Made by a program: the position numbers and the translations under genes
Notes under the pieces: model-generated
The model's database searches: none
Told to the model about the DNA's origin: nothing
Seen by the model: only the letters and a program-made list of their open reading frames with translations
In this document: piece by piece, positions 39,939 to 49,491 of the stretch
How the letters are laid out: the number at the start of each line of letters is the position of its first letter
Position numbering within the stretch: the first letter of the stretch is position 1
DNA from: Rhizaria sp. SCN 62-66
Lineage: Eukaryota; Rhizaria, unplaced
Assembly: GCA_001724265.1 (NCBI GenBank)
Contig: MEDY01000198.1
Location: 1 to 53,454, forward strand
DNA: 53,454 bases
Reading direction: 5' to 3'

Positions 39939-40467
39939 GGGCAGGCGCAGTTGAGAAAAAAAGCGCTTGACAAGCGAGTAGGGGACGCTCAGGAAGAATA
40001 GAAGAAGTTAAACGCGAGAACGCGGTCGCCAGAGGAAAGATACGCTCGGGACTGTAAGAGGTTCACTGAGGTGGTCGAGCAAGAGCGGCACAGAGATGGA
40101 CGTGAGCGTGGTGAGAGTGTTGATGTAATAATTGAGAATAATTCTATGTTTTCTTTTATAAATACGAAAATTGGCTCTATTAACGGATCAATGACGCCAC
40201 ACGAGGGTCTTGAAATGTTGCCCAGTGACGTCGACTGTGGGCGCGGATGAGACGTGAGGCTGGCGAGAGCGACGTAGCAGTCCGAAAACAAGTCTATCCT
40301 CACTGACAGCTTCCGTCAGTAGCGCTATCATTGCTATATGGTAATAGTTTTCTTGCTTTTCATACTGATCTTAAAATTATAATTCTTAACACTCTGTATA
40401 TCTCGCGTAACACAGACTCTCCGCGGTTGCTCTCTGGCCCCTTCTTGCGCCCTCCGCACGAGTTGTT
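39939..40467. promoter_or_regulatory. Divergent promoter region between the giant BEACH gene and DPH7
   Basis: This 529-base AT-rich gap lies between two divergent start codons and contains no gene. TATAAATA occurs at 40157-40164, more than 200 bases from either ATG. TATATCTCGC at 40397-40406, 61 bases before the DPH7 ATG, recurs exactly in front of the PH-domain gene at 51642-51651. Both are candidates only. Confidence 0.4.
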
Positions 40468-42600
40468 ATGAGCACCGACGCCGCCGTCATTGCGGCACCC
40501 ATTGCGCCGCTGAGCGACACAAACGTGTCTAATCACTCCGTCCTGTACACGCGCTTCTGCGCCGACTCGGTCGAGTGCTGCCCGACGCCAGGCCACGAGG
40601 CCCTGTGCGCGGTCGGCACGTACGAGCTGCTCGGCGACCGCAGCAAGGTCGGTCAGGTCTACCTGGGTTGCGTCGCACCCGCCGCGTCCGCCGACGCCGC
40701 GCTGCCCGCCACCGCGGTGTGCCCCTACACGCAGATTACGCCCGAGACGTACGCGAACCCGGCGGAGCGCGTGGACCGCGCCGCCGAGGCCGCGGCGCCG
40801 CTGCCCGCCGCATCGCGCGCGCGGGGCCGGCCGTTCCTCACGCTCTCGGACCGCCTCACCGCGCCCGCCGTGCTCGACATCAAGTGGCAGCCGCCGTTTC
40901 TGCCGCCTGGCGACGGCGACGGCGGCGGTGACGGCGACGGTGAGGCCAGCGCCGCGCTGACCGGCCTCGCACAGGGGCCCGCGTTCGCCGTGGCCTACGA
41001 AGACGGCACCGTGCGCTGCTACAACGTCACGAGGACAGGCAAGAACGCGGCGGACGTTGGCGCCGCGGCGGGTGCCACCCCCGAGGAGGATGCCGCCGCT
41101 ACCAGCCACGCCTCTGCCTCTACTGCAGAGGATGGAGCTCATATGAGCGAGGCGTGGCGCTGCAAGGTCGGCAGCAGCGGCGCCGCACTCGCGCTCTCGC
41201 TCGACTGGGCCCTGCGGCCCGCGCGCCCCGCCGCAGAGGACGACGACTATGACGACGAAAACGATGACTATAATGACGACGACGATCATAGTGGGAGCAA
41301 GCCTCGAGCGAAGACCGTGAGTTATAACCCCGTCGTCGCGGCATCCTTCTCCAGCGGCGCTGCCGCCATCATCGACGTCGTCCGCACAGCCTCCTCTCAC
41401 ACCGCTGCTGCTGCCGCTGGCGCAACTCCTGCGGCGGGGGGCACCGAGGGCGTGCTGCGCCATTATTGGCGCGCGCACGACGCTGAGGTGTGGATCACGC
41501 ACCTGGACTCGGCCTGCACTCCGTACCCCCAGTTCCCGCTCCCCCGCGCCCGCACTCGCACCACTGCGGACAGCAGCAAGACCGACTCGACCTCGTCTGA
41601 CTCCGCCACTGCCACTGCGAGCGCGAGTGCGGGCGTAGAGTCGGCGCGCGCGTCGTGGGCGGCCGCGCACGGCCAGTTCGGCTCTTGGGTGTACACCGGC
41701 GCCGACGACGGGCTGATCAAGGTCTGGGACACGCGCTTGCTGCCGCTCATCTCGCTGCCCGGCAGCGACGCCGGCGAGGACGCCGTTGTGGCCGCCGCAG
41801 CGGCGCGGGCGCGCGCGCGGGCGGTGCGCGCGCGGTTCAGCAACCGCGAGTACACCGAGGACCGCCCCGTCTCCGGCTCTAGCGCTGAGGACGCTGACGC
41901 TGAGGCTGAGGCTGAGGCTGAGGAGGCGCCGGAGCCGTCGAGGCGCGTGCCGTGCGTGGCGACCGTGGCCGCGCACGGCGCGGGCGTGTGCGCGCTGCGC
42001 TGCCACCCGGTGAACCCGTACCTTTTTGCATCGGGCTCCTACGACGAACAGCTGATGCTGTGGGACAAGCGCAACCTCGCCGCGCCCATCTCGCAGTGGG
42101 GCAGCGGTGGCGGCGTCTGGCGCATCAAGTGGTTTCCCCCGTCATCCGCAGGGTACGGCGCGCGCGAGAGCGGCCGGATGTGCGTCGTCAACATGTACAA
42201 CGGCATGCACGTCGTCGACACGGAGAACATCTTCGTGCCCTTCGCCGCGTCTTCCCCCAGCGCGGTCGACGCCGACGAGGCCGCCTTCCTCTGCCACGTG
42301 GCCGGCGAGACCGCGCTCCGCACCCACAGTCAGAGTGGCGAGGGCGGCGTTAGTGGCTGTGCGGCGCCTGTGATGAAGCCCACGGCGAGCTACCAGCAAT
42401 GTGGCCCCAAGACGATTCTCTACGGCGGCGACTGGGTTACGGGCGACACGCGCCGGTACTTTGCCGCTGACCCGGCGGCGAACGCAGCAGCGAGCGCGAG
42501 CGCGAGCGATGGCGCGGGGCCGGGGCCGGGGCTGATTGCAGCGTGCTCGTTCTACAACAAGCGGGTCGTGCTGTGGTCGCCGGAGGACGAGGTGAAGTGA
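40468..42600 (+). CDS. DPH7: DPH7-type diphthine methylesterase (WDR85 family)
   Basis: A single frame of 710 residues runs from ATG at 40468 to TGA. DPH7 is the WD40 protein that removes the methyl ester from methylated diphthine on elongation factor 2, just before the final amidation to diphthamide in the cytosol. Diagnostic blocks: VLDIKWQP (about residue 136), HYWRAHDAEVWITHLD (about 332), VYTGADDGLIKVWDTRL (about 408), GVCALRCHPVNPYLFASGSY then DEQLMLWDKRNL (about 510-535), GGGVWRIKWFP (about 548) and IAACSFYNKRVVLWSPED (about 690). The family is usually near 400-450 residues. The excess is Ala-rich and acidic filler, such as the run of Asp near residue 260 and the Glu/Ala repeats near 475. 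The gene diverges from the giant BEACH gene. No intron is seen. Confidence 0.87.
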   Translation: MSTDAAVIAAPIAPLSDTNVSNHSVLYTRFCADSVECCPTPGHEALCAVGTYELLGDRSKVGQVYLGCVAPAASADAALPATAVCPYTQITPETYANPAERVDRAAEAAAPLPAASRARGRPFLTLSDRLTAPAVLDIKWQPPFLPPGDGDGGGDGDGEASAALTGLAQGPAFAVAYEDGTVRCYNVTRTGKNAADVGAAAGATPEEDAAATSHASASTAEDGAHMSEAWRCKVGSSGAALALSLDWALRPARPAAEDDDYDDENDDYNDDDDHSGSKPRAKTVSYNPVVAASFSSGAAAIIDVVRTASSHTAAAAAGATPAAGGTEGVLRHYWRAHDAEVWITHLDSACTPYPQFPLPRARTRTTADSSKTDSTSSDSATATASASAGVESARASWAAAHGQFGSWVYTGADDGLIKVWDTRLLPLISLPGSDAGEDAVVAAAAARARARAVRARFSNREYTEDRPVSGSSAEDADAEAEAEAEEAPEPSRRVPCVATVAAHGAGVCALRCHPVNPYLFASGSYDEQLMLWDKRNLAAPISQWGSGGGVWRIKWFPPSSAGYGARESGRMCVVNMYNGMHVVDTENIFVPFAASSPSAVDADEAAFLCHVAGETALRTHSQSGEGGVSGCAAPVMKPTASYQQCGPKTILYGGDWVTGDTRRYFAADPAANAAASASASDGAGPGPGLIAACSFYNKRVVLWSPEDEVK
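41899..41922 (+). repeat. GCTGAG hexanucleotide repeat, four copies, in DPH7
   Basis: Four perfect tandem copies encode an alternating Ala-Glu run inside a low-complexity insertion between WD blades. Confidence 0.75.
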
Positions 42601-43151
42601 AGAGAGAAGCTTCGAGGAAGCTAAAATCAATTTCATCTTTAACCTGATTAATACATCGCACTCGATGGACTGCTGTTGCATGTATCGGAGATTTATGTAT
42701 TTGACCAGTGAGACGTTAAAATTGTTAAGAAAGTCTTGTTTTTGTATCGAAAAAAATTACCAGCGGATACTGCGAGCGTTTGAAAATCTCGAACAGCATG
42801 TGATCCATGGTTTGTCAGAAGTAAGTCAGTGGAGACGCAAGGAGGAATCAAATAAGTCTTAAGTGAATCAAAAAGAGCTCAACAGGTGCCACAGCAGCTG
42901 GGACACAGCTCAGGTATTCTTGGCCATGTTGAAGCCCACGTCATCACCGTGGTTATTGTATTACATGCACCGGTTCCACGGTTATAAAGAGTGCGATTAA
43001 ACAAGAGCAGCCGAGTCAATTATGAGTTAATCCATGTTTTATTCAACTAAATAAGTCTTAAATTACACAACAACGATTCGACAAGCAGTTCATTCGCTTT
43101 GATTATGCAATACAACTCCCAAACAAACTCCCATAAATGCGTTGTCTCAAT
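42601..43151. other. Spacer between convergent DPH7 and SulP genes
   Basis: This is AT-rich DNA with no convincing gene. A 65-codon plus-strand frame at 42665-42862 (Cys- and Lys-rich, no motif) is probably chance. TTTATT at 43038-43043, an AATAAA on the minus strand about 110 bases past the SulP stop, is a plausible polyadenylation signal for that gene. A 7-base inverted repeat (ACCGTGG at 42946-42952 and CCACGGT at 42976-42982) could form a small hairpin. Confidence 0.45.
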
Positions 43152-45974
43152 TTACTGAGCACCAGCGGCGGCGGCGGCAGCGGCGTTCTGCTGGTTGAAC
43201 TCGTCCTGCAGCCGCCCGACGGCGCGGTCGACGGAGCTGAGCAGGTTCTGCTCGCCGAGCGCGGCAATGATGCCTGCCGCCACGCACGTCTCGTAGAGGT
43301 TGCGGCGCAGACGCACGATGTAGACGCGCACGCCGCGCTTGTTGTAGTCCTCGATAATCTCCTTGATCACCTGAGACGCCGACGTGTCGATCGAGGTCAC
43401 AGCCGTGAGGTCAAAGACGATGCCCTTGAGCGCGAGCGGCTTGACGGGCTCGGACGGGTGCGAGACGACGTTGCCGAAGTACTCGATGCGCCGCGTGCGG
43501 TCCTTGAGCCCCTCGGCGTTGGAGAAGAAGAGCGGGCCGTCGATCTGGTAAATCAAGATGCCCTCGAGGTGCTCGGTGTGCAGGTTCACGCCCTCCTCGA
43601 CCTCGTAGTAGGGCGCGTTGGCTTCTTCGTCCTCGTCGTCGTCGCTCGCCTTGAGCTTGCCGCCCGCGGCAGTGCGCGCGCCCGCGAGGAGCTCCTCGTT
43701 GCTGCCGGCGCCGGCGTCCGCCAGCAGCGGCGCGGCGAGCCCGCTGTTCTTGCCCGCTGCGGCGGCGAACTGGACCTTGGAGAACTGGCGCGCGCGCGTG
43801 GTGGGCGTGTCACCGGCACCTGCAGCAGTCTCAGCGATCAGCGGCTGCACCTTCTTGGAGCCCTTGGCCGTCGCCGTCCCCGTCGCTGTCGCTGTCCCCG
43901 AGAGGGCTCCATAGGACGCCCCCGCGGTGCTCTCTGTGCCGCTGTTTGCCTTGCTGGCGGAGGTGCTGCTGTTCGTTCCAGTAGTGATACTTGCCTGCGT
44001 AGTAGTAGATGTCGTCACGCTGGTGGTCAAAGGCGATGACGAGGCGTCCGCAGCACCACTGGACGCACCTCCAGCCGGCCCCGTCGCGGGCGCAGTCGTC
44101 CCCGCTGCCGCGTCGTTGTGCGCGAAGGCAGAGGAAGAGGAGAGCGCGCCGGACGAGTGCTGAAGACGACCGATGAGCCGCACTGAGGGTTTTTTTTGTT
44201 GCTTGATCACCAGCATAAGGCAGATAGCAAAGGCGAAAAACAAACCAGCCTTGACGTTAAAGAAGAAAGTGACGATGATCATAGCGAGATTGAGGGTAAA
44301 GTCGCGCCACTGCTTCATCTTATAGCACAGCACGAGCTCCTTGGTCTCGATGAGGCCGACGCCGACGAAGAAGACGATGGCGCCAGGCACGGCCACGGGC
44401 ATCTGCGCGAAGGACGGCATCAGGAAGAGCATCGTGACGAGCGCCATGATGCCCGCGATGAGGATGGCAAAGGCGGACGTGGTGCCGACCGAGGCGGAGA
44501 TGCGCGAGCGCGTGATGGAGCCGTAGGCCGCGTAGCCGCCGAAGAAGGGCGTGACGAGCATCATCGACCCCAGCGCGACGAGCTCGCGGTTCGGGGACAC
44601 GATGCCGGACTCGGGCAGCGTCTTGTTGATCATGTGCGTCTGAACGAAGCCCAGGATGGTGAGGGTCACGGCCGTGGGGATGTAGTCGCTGAAGCGGCCC
44701 AGGTAGTTGAGATCGGGCAGACGCGGGGAGGGGAAGGAGCTGGCCTTGGAGCCGATGACCTTGACGCCCAGGTCCGCGAGCCCGATCCAAGCAGAGGCGC
44801 AGGTGGTGGCGACAACGAGGATGAAGATCCACGGCACGAGCGTGAGCGTTTTGTTTTGGGGCCAGATCTTCTTGAGCAAGGTTGTGCCGACCAAGAAGCC
44901 GAGGCAGCAGGCGGCGACGACGGCCGTGTGCCACTCAATCTTGGTGTGCAGTAGGGCCTCGCGGAAGATGTACCGCAGCTTGGTCGCCGTGTACTCCTCC
45001 TTGCAGTCGGTGCAGGTGGGTAGGCCGAGCATCTTGGGCGTCTGGTCCACCAGCAGCAGCATACCGACGGCGCACACGAAGCCCGAGAGTACGGGCCGCG
45101 AGAAGACCGAGTCAACAAAGCCAAGGCGCAGAAGGCCAAAGAGGAGCGTGCAGATGCCCGTCAGCAGCGTGATAGCAGCGGCGGCCTTGAGGCACATGTC
45201 TGAGATGTCGAGCCCCATCTCGCGCGCGCGCGCGATCTCAGGGATGGACATGATGGCGTTGCCGAGCATCATCGACGTCGTGGCCTCGGGGCCGACCGTG
45301 AGCACGCGCGAATTGCCCAGCACAAAGTACACCAACGTCGCGTAGACCGCGGTCGCGAGGCCCGAGATGGGCGTGACGTTGATAATCGACGTGTAAGCCA
45401 TGGACTGAGGGATCATCATGGCGCCGACCGAGAGGCCCGCGAAGACGTCGGTGAGGAAGCGGTCCTTGAACGAGTAGTCGGGCAGCCACATGGCGATGGA
45501 GATGTAGTAGCGCCAGTAGCGCAGACGCGCGGCGAGGGACGTGTCGCCCTCGAGCGGGTTGTCCTTCATCTCGACACGCTGCAGCGGGGCGTCGGGGTCC
45601 GCGCCCGCCGCGATCGAGTTACGGCGCGAAGACACGGAACCCGAAAACGGGGTGTCGCTGCCGCCGATGCCCAGAGAAAAGAGCGGGTCGTTGAGGGAAC
45701 CTTGGGAGCCGACGGAGCGCGGCAGCGCCGAGTTGGCGTCGGCGACCGCCGCTGACAGCATGGGGGACGCGATCTTGGCGGTGGCGGGGGACGCGGGGGC
45801 GATGGCGATGACCGGGGACGTGTACAGGTCGTCGCCAACGACGTAGTCGGAAGCGTTGTTGGAGAGGAGACCAATGGCCTCGTCGGGGTTGGCGAACTCG
45901 ACGAACTGCGACGAGCTTGTCGGCGCAGACGCGGGTTCCGCCCCCGCGTTGGACGAGGAAGCAGGGCGACTCAT
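43152..45974 (-). CDS. SulP/SLC26-family anion transporter with STAS domain
   Basis: A 940-residue protein runs from ATG at 45974 to TAA. Residues 1-150 are a Ser/Ala-rich cytosolic tail. The membrane domain spans about 155-600 and opens with WLPDYSFKDRFLTDVFAGLS and MMIPQSMAYTSIINVTPISG. NSRVLTVGPEATTSMML is the family signature region before the transport core. Many hydrophobic segments follow. A Ser/Thr/Ala-rich linker covers about 610-780. The STAS domain covers about 790-925, with GILIYQIDGPLFFSNAEGL and GIVFDLTAVTSIDTSASQVI (the conserved D-T-S loop). The family carries sulfate, other divalent anions or chloride/bicarbonate exchange across plasma or organelle membranes. The substrate cannot be read from sequence here. 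The gene converges on DPH7 and diverges from MTHFS. No intron is seen. Confidence 0.9.
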   Translation of the reverse strand: MSRPASSSNAGAEPASAPTSSSQFVEFANPDEAIGLLSNNASDYVVGDDLYTSPVIAIAPASPATAKIASPMLSAAVADANSALPRSVGSQGSLNDPLFSLGIGGSDTPFSGSVSSRRNSIAAGADPDAPLQRVEMKDNPLEGDTSLAARLRYWRYYISIAMWLPDYSFKDRFLTDVFAGLSVGAMMIPQSMAYTSIINVTPISGLATAVYATLVYFVLGNSRVLTVGPEATTSMMLGNAIMSIPEIARAREMGLDISDMCLKAAAAITLLTGICTLLFGLLRLGFVDSVFSRPVLSGFVCAVGMLLLVDQTPKMLGLPTCTDCKEEYTATKLRYIFREALLHTKIEWHTAVVAACCLGFLVGTTLLKKIWPQNKTLTLVPWIFILVVATTCASAWIGLADLGVKVIGSKASSFPSPRLPDLNYLGRFSDYIPTAVTLTILGFVQTHMINKTLPESGIVSPNRELVALGSMMLVTPFFGGYAAYGSITRSRISASVGTTSAFAILIAGIMALVTMLFLMPSFAQMPVAVPGAIVFFVGVGLIETKELVLCYKMKQWRDFTLNLAMIIVTFFFNVKAGLFFAFAICLMLVIKQQKKPSVRLIGRLQHSSGALSSSSAFAHNDAAAGTTAPATGPAGGASSGAADASSSPLTTSVTTSTTTQASITTGTNSSTSASKANSGTESTAGASYGALSGTATATGTATAKGSKKVQPLIAETAAGAGDTPTTRARQFSKVQFAAAAGKNSGLAAPLLADAGAGSNEELLAGARTAAGGKLKASDDDEDEEANAPYYEVEEGVNLHTEHLEGILIYQIDGPLFFSNAEGLKDRTRRIEYFGNVVSHPSEPVKPLALKGIVFDLTAVTSIDTSASQVIKEIIEDYNKRGVRVYIVRLRRNLYETCVAAGIIAALGEQNLLSSVDRAVGRLQDEFNQQNAAAAAAAGAQ

Positions 45975-46441
45975 CGTGGTTCAAAAACACAAACGCACGC
46001 GCACACAGAAGTTACTCCTTCCTAAACACGCACACACCGGAAAGCAGCGTGTGGAGCAAGAACGAGACTGAGTGTCACGACGATGAGCTTTCGCGTGAGT
46101 CTGCGTTGCGCAGGAGGACAAAGATGACGAGTTCAGAAACAAAGTCAGCATCCAGTTCGCGGCAATAGCAATGCATTTACGAAGTATCAAAGAGAAAAAA
46201 ACATACAAATGTATACCAATCTACGATTTTAAAAGCCAGTTTAGCACAAGACGGACTCCAGCCACAGCACATATCCGAAAATAAGAACTGACTACGTCGC
46301 TCTCGCCCTCCACAATGACGGACTGCGCAGCAAAAACTGCTGGTTCTCAAAAATAGACTTGAAGCAAGGCGATGGAATCTGGGTCACCAGGATTCACCCT
46401 CGCTGTTTGCGCTGTGTTATCCGTCAACGGAGAAACCGACA
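45975..46441. promoter_or_regulatory. Divergent promoter region between SulP and MTHFS
   Basis: This 467-base gap lies between two divergent ATGs and has no gene. It holds AT-rich stretches (around 46195-46240) that could serve as core promoters. A TCTCGCC tract at about 46300 partly resembles the element in front of DPH7 and the PH-domain gene. No specific site is firmly supported. Confidence 0.35.
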
Positions 46442-48086
46442 ATGAGTTCACAGCTGTCAGGTGCAGCAAAGGCTGTTGCTGAAAGTATTATTCCGGCAGC
46501 CGTCGCTACGGCGGTCAGTCAGACCCGCGCTGCGACCGCGAAGGTGGCACCGACACCGCTCCAGCTTGCCAAGCGCCAGCTGCGCGCCCAGATCAAGTCT
46601 GCCCTCTCTAGCCTCGACTCCGATGTTATCTCGATTGAGAGCAACGCCATCACGCAGCACATTATCTCCCATCCCACGTACAAGAGCGCCAAGGCCATCT
46701 GCATCTTCATGTCGATGGAGAAAGAGGTCCGTCCAGTCTCTCTCTCTGCTGCGTTAGTCATATATAAATAGCAGTAATGTGATTGAAGTGATACATATAT
46801 GTAATGCCACATATTTATTTATAGCTCTTTACGACATCGTGTTGGTTGCACTTTATTATGGTTGCCAATGACTCTAGTTCTTCCGCATTTATCCTGTCGG
46901 AGTTTCGCTGCTGCCCGTCGCTCATTCTGCCGTTAGCGCTGACACCTTGCGACTGCGAACCATATTGACTGTATCACATCATTTTATTAACTTACATCAC
47001 TTTCTACTGTTGGTTGCTCACTCTTGCTTCTTGCTTCTGCTCCTGTGCTGTATACCTGTGAATTTCATCGATGCCCCATACTCGTGTTTCGCTGGTTAAC
47101 GTACACGTGCACAGGTCCAGACTGCTGCAATCTTGGCCCATGCACTGTCGGCGGGCAAGCACTGCTTTGTGCCCCGCATCCTCGACGGCCACCACATGCT
47201 CATGTTGCGCGTCACCCCTCCCTCCTCTTCTGCAGCGTCATCTGCGTCCATCACTACGGCGTTCGGTGCGGTGATCGAGGGCGAGTTCGAGTCCAACTCG
47301 TGGGGCATCCCCGAGCCGCCGCTGCCGGCGTACTGGCACCCGCTCGCTTCTGAGCTCGCCTGCGCTGACCCGTGCTTTCTGACTGCCACTGCCTCAGCGA
47401 CTGCGACCGAGACCGCGACTGCCGCGGTCGAGGCGGACTCCTCATCGCCGCAGCACACGGCGGAGAGTCTGGCGATCGCGTTGCTGGCCGCGTTTGCGGA
47501 CATGAAGCGCAACCCCGATGCTAATAAGGCCATCAGCTCCAACTCTAACACAGGCGATGGCGGCAACCAAAACGGCAATAACGCATGCTCCAACTCGAAC
47601 GCGACTGCGAGCAGCAATAAGAGCAACAAGTGGTGGCGCGCCGAGGCGCGTGACATTTCCTGCTCTGTCTTCGAGGGTGCTGCGCCTGCGCCTGCGCCTA
47701 GCTCTGAGGCTGAGGCCAAGGCTGCGACCGAAACCAATGCCGACCCCAAGACTGGGACTGAGACTGAAGCAGAAGCTGCGGAGACCGTGGAGACCGAGGC
47801 TGATGCTGTGTCTGAAGATGCTCAGCCGCCCGTGGAGCTGGTGTTGATGCCGGGTGTGGCGTTCGACGGCGCGCGCCACCGCATCGGCTACGGGCGCGGC
47901 TACTTCGACCGCTACGTCGCCTCGCTGAACGCCGTCCACGCCGCCTGCTCCGCGGGGTCCGCTGGCGTTGTCAAGCCGCCGGTGCTGTGGGGGCTGGGGC
48001 TGCGCGTGCAGGTGGTAGACAGGGTGCCTGTGGACGGCAAGGACGTGCCCCTGGACGCTGTCTGCACCCCCGATGGCTTCATGTAA
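46442..48086 (+). CDS. MTHFS: 5-formyltetrahydrofolate cyclo-ligase, two exons (46442-46726, 47115-48086)
   Basis: The spliced protein is 418 residues, with ATG at 46442 and TAA at 48084-48086. The enzyme uses ATP to convert 5-formyl-THF to 5,10-methenyl-THF and returns stored folate to one-carbon metabolism. Exon 1 carries LAKRQLRAQIKSALSSL and ICIFMSMEKE. Exon 2 continues VQTAAILAHALSAGKHCFVP. Together they rebuild the family's M-S-x-x-x-E-V-x-T block exactly, which fixes the splice. Later blocks are ESNSWGIPEP, LMPGVAFDGARHRIGYGRGY with FDRY (the Gly-rich R-x-G-x-G-x-G-Y-[YF]-D loop), and VPVDGKDVPLDAVCTPDGF near the C-terminus. Usual length is about 200 residues. Here an Ala/Asn/Ser/Glu-rich insertion of roughly 160 residues (about 170-333) splits the enzyme before LMPGVAFD. 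The first 40 residues are Ala-rich and weakly basic, and organelle import is possible but unproven. Confidence 0.88.
46727..47114 (+). other. Intron of MTHFS
   Basis: The 388-base AT-rich intron has donor AG|GTCCGT and acceptor CACAG|GTCC, in phase 0. Without splicing the frame stops after VRPVSLSAALVIYK. Removal joins MEKE to VQT, as in the enzyme family. GTTAAC lies shortly before the acceptor as a possible branch site. The donor differs at one base from GTACGT, used by the other two introns in the window. Confidence 0.8.
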
Positions 48087-48633
48087 AGAACAACAACTGT
48101 GACAAGAACAACAACAACAACTGTGATCGCTGTTGTTACCACGCGGCATGTGCCTTAAAGCTGATGTTTTGAACAGAGGCATGGATGGTGCATGTTTTGT
48201 TTGATTGGTGGACATCGTCCGACTTACATAGCCCAACTAAAGATCCTAGATCTCGTACTGCACTTCTTCCCTTCAAAGATACCCTGAACTTGCTCTTGAA
48301 ATAAAACTGTGTTCATTAAGTAATATATCAATATTCTTATACGAAAACGCAAGGAATATATCTATTGCGCCTATTATTCAAGTTGTGCATGCAGTAATAA
48401 TGCCAAACTCCGTCGCTTGTGGAGGGTCTGCTCACGGTCACTGGGCTGCGCCCACAGTCACTTAAGCCGCTGTGGGCTCGACTGGGACTGGGCGTGGAAG
48501 GCTTTGGGCCGACCTAAACTGGCGGCTGTGGGGGTCGCAGGGGCAGCGAATGCGTTTGGGTAGATAATATCGTATTGTTCACGGGAGGTTCTTTGAGCAA
48601 AAGTTCGTTTTTGTGCAACCCACGACGTGTAAC
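48087..48633. promoter_or_regulatory. Spacer between MTHFS and the UAG-interrupted PRPP-synthetase locus
   Basis: This 547-base gap contains no gene. AATAAA at 48300-48305 may be the MTHFS polyadenylation signal, 214 bases past its stop. GCCCACAG (48450-48457) and CTGTGGGC (48470-48477) form a perfect 8-base inverted repeat about 160 bases before the next ATG. The region between it and the ATG should hold the promoter of the downstream locus. Confidence 0.4.
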
Positions 48634-49491
48634 ATGTTCCGCTACCTGTCCCAGTTTGCCAGCTCTCGTGCGTCCGCGATGGCCCGCACCGCCACCGCTC
48701 CTCGCCCCGTCCAGGTACGTCTTTGTTCACTTGTTTCACGCATCTATGCACTCAATTCCCTAACCTAAGCTCTTCGTCTACTCCGCCATTTAACTCGCAC
48801 TTTGTTAACATGCTATGTTCCCTTCCAAATCTTCACTTGTTTCACGTGACAACTCGTTGCTTTTCTCGTTCAGGTCCCTGGCGTTGCTCCCAGCCGCGCC
48901 TTCGGTTCCTCCCACGGCCACGGCCACGGCCACGCTGCGCCCATGACCTCCGAGGAGATCCTCGGTCTGCGCATGGTTAAGGAGACCGCCCAGCGCAACG
49001 CCGGTGACGCCACCAACGTGTGCTTGACCGCCGTCGCCTGCGCGCTTGGCGTCACGTACCTCATGTCCTCCCTCAACGACAATGCCGCCGCCGCCCGCGA
49101 GCGCGCCGCCTTCAAGAAGCAGTACGAGCTTGAACGCCTCACCAAGATCGCCGAGGTTGAGCGCCAGCGCGTCGCCGCCATCGCCGCCCTCGCTGCCGCG
49201 AAGGAGGCCGCGGCTGCGGCCGCCGCCGCCGAGGCCGCCGCCGCCGCCGAGGCCGCCGAGGCCGCCGCCAAGAAGGAGGCGCTCGCCAAGGCAATCGCCG
49301 AGGGCAACGCTCCCGCCGAGATCATCAGTGCCGCGTCCGCCGCCGTCGCCGACAGCTACCTCGCTTCGACGCTCGCCGCCACCTCGCTCAACTCCATCTC
49401 CAACATCGCTAAGGACAAGACGGAGAAGGCTGCCGCCGCCGTCGCCCCCGCCGTCGAGGCCGCCGTCGAGGCCGCTGCCGCCGCCGTCTAG
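48634..49491 (+). CDS. Mitochondrial-type, membrane-anchored Ala-rich coiled-coil protein; first ORF of the UAG-interrupted locus
   Basis: Exons 48634-48714 and 48874-49491 give 232 residues up to a TAG at 49489-49491. Exon 1 (27 codons) starts MFRYLSQFASSRASAMART. It has several Arg and no acidic residue, as expected of a mitochondrial presequence, and SRAF at about residues 34-37 could be a processing site. A HGHGHGH stretch follows, then one short hydrophobic segment (VCLTAVACALGVTYLM, about residues 75-90). A long Ala/Glu/Lys/Arg helix (YELERLTKIAEVERQRVAAI onward) looks like coiled coil. It ends in a V-E-A-A repeat. I do not recognise a family. The frame does not end cleanly: the same Ala/Val/Glu pattern continues past the TAG, and a PRPP-synthetase domain lies in the same frame. 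This may therefore be the short product, or only the N-terminal part of a larger one. Confidence 0.7.
48715..48873 (+). other. Intron between the presequence exon and exon 2 of the UAG-interrupted locus
   Basis: The 159-base AT-rich intron has donor CCAG|GTACGT and acceptor GTTCAG|GTCC, in phase 0. It contains stops in the coding frame. CCCTAACC and GTTAAC are possible branch sites. Splicing places the Arg-rich leader directly before the His-rich segment. Confidence 0.8.

Noticed and set aside
40360-42006. Minus-strand open frame of 548 codons opposite DPH7
   Set aside because: It has Arg/Gly/Ala composition, no domain, and lies entirely against recognised DPH7 sequence, so it is a shadow.
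42665-42862. 65-codon plus-strand frame in the DPH7-SulP spacer
   Set aside because: It has AT-rich composition unlike genes here, no motif and no flanking support, and is likely chance.
42946-42982. 7-base inverted repeat in the DPH7-SulP spacer as a terminator
   Set aside because: Hairpin terminators of the bacterial type are not expected in this eukaryotic setting, and the stem is short.
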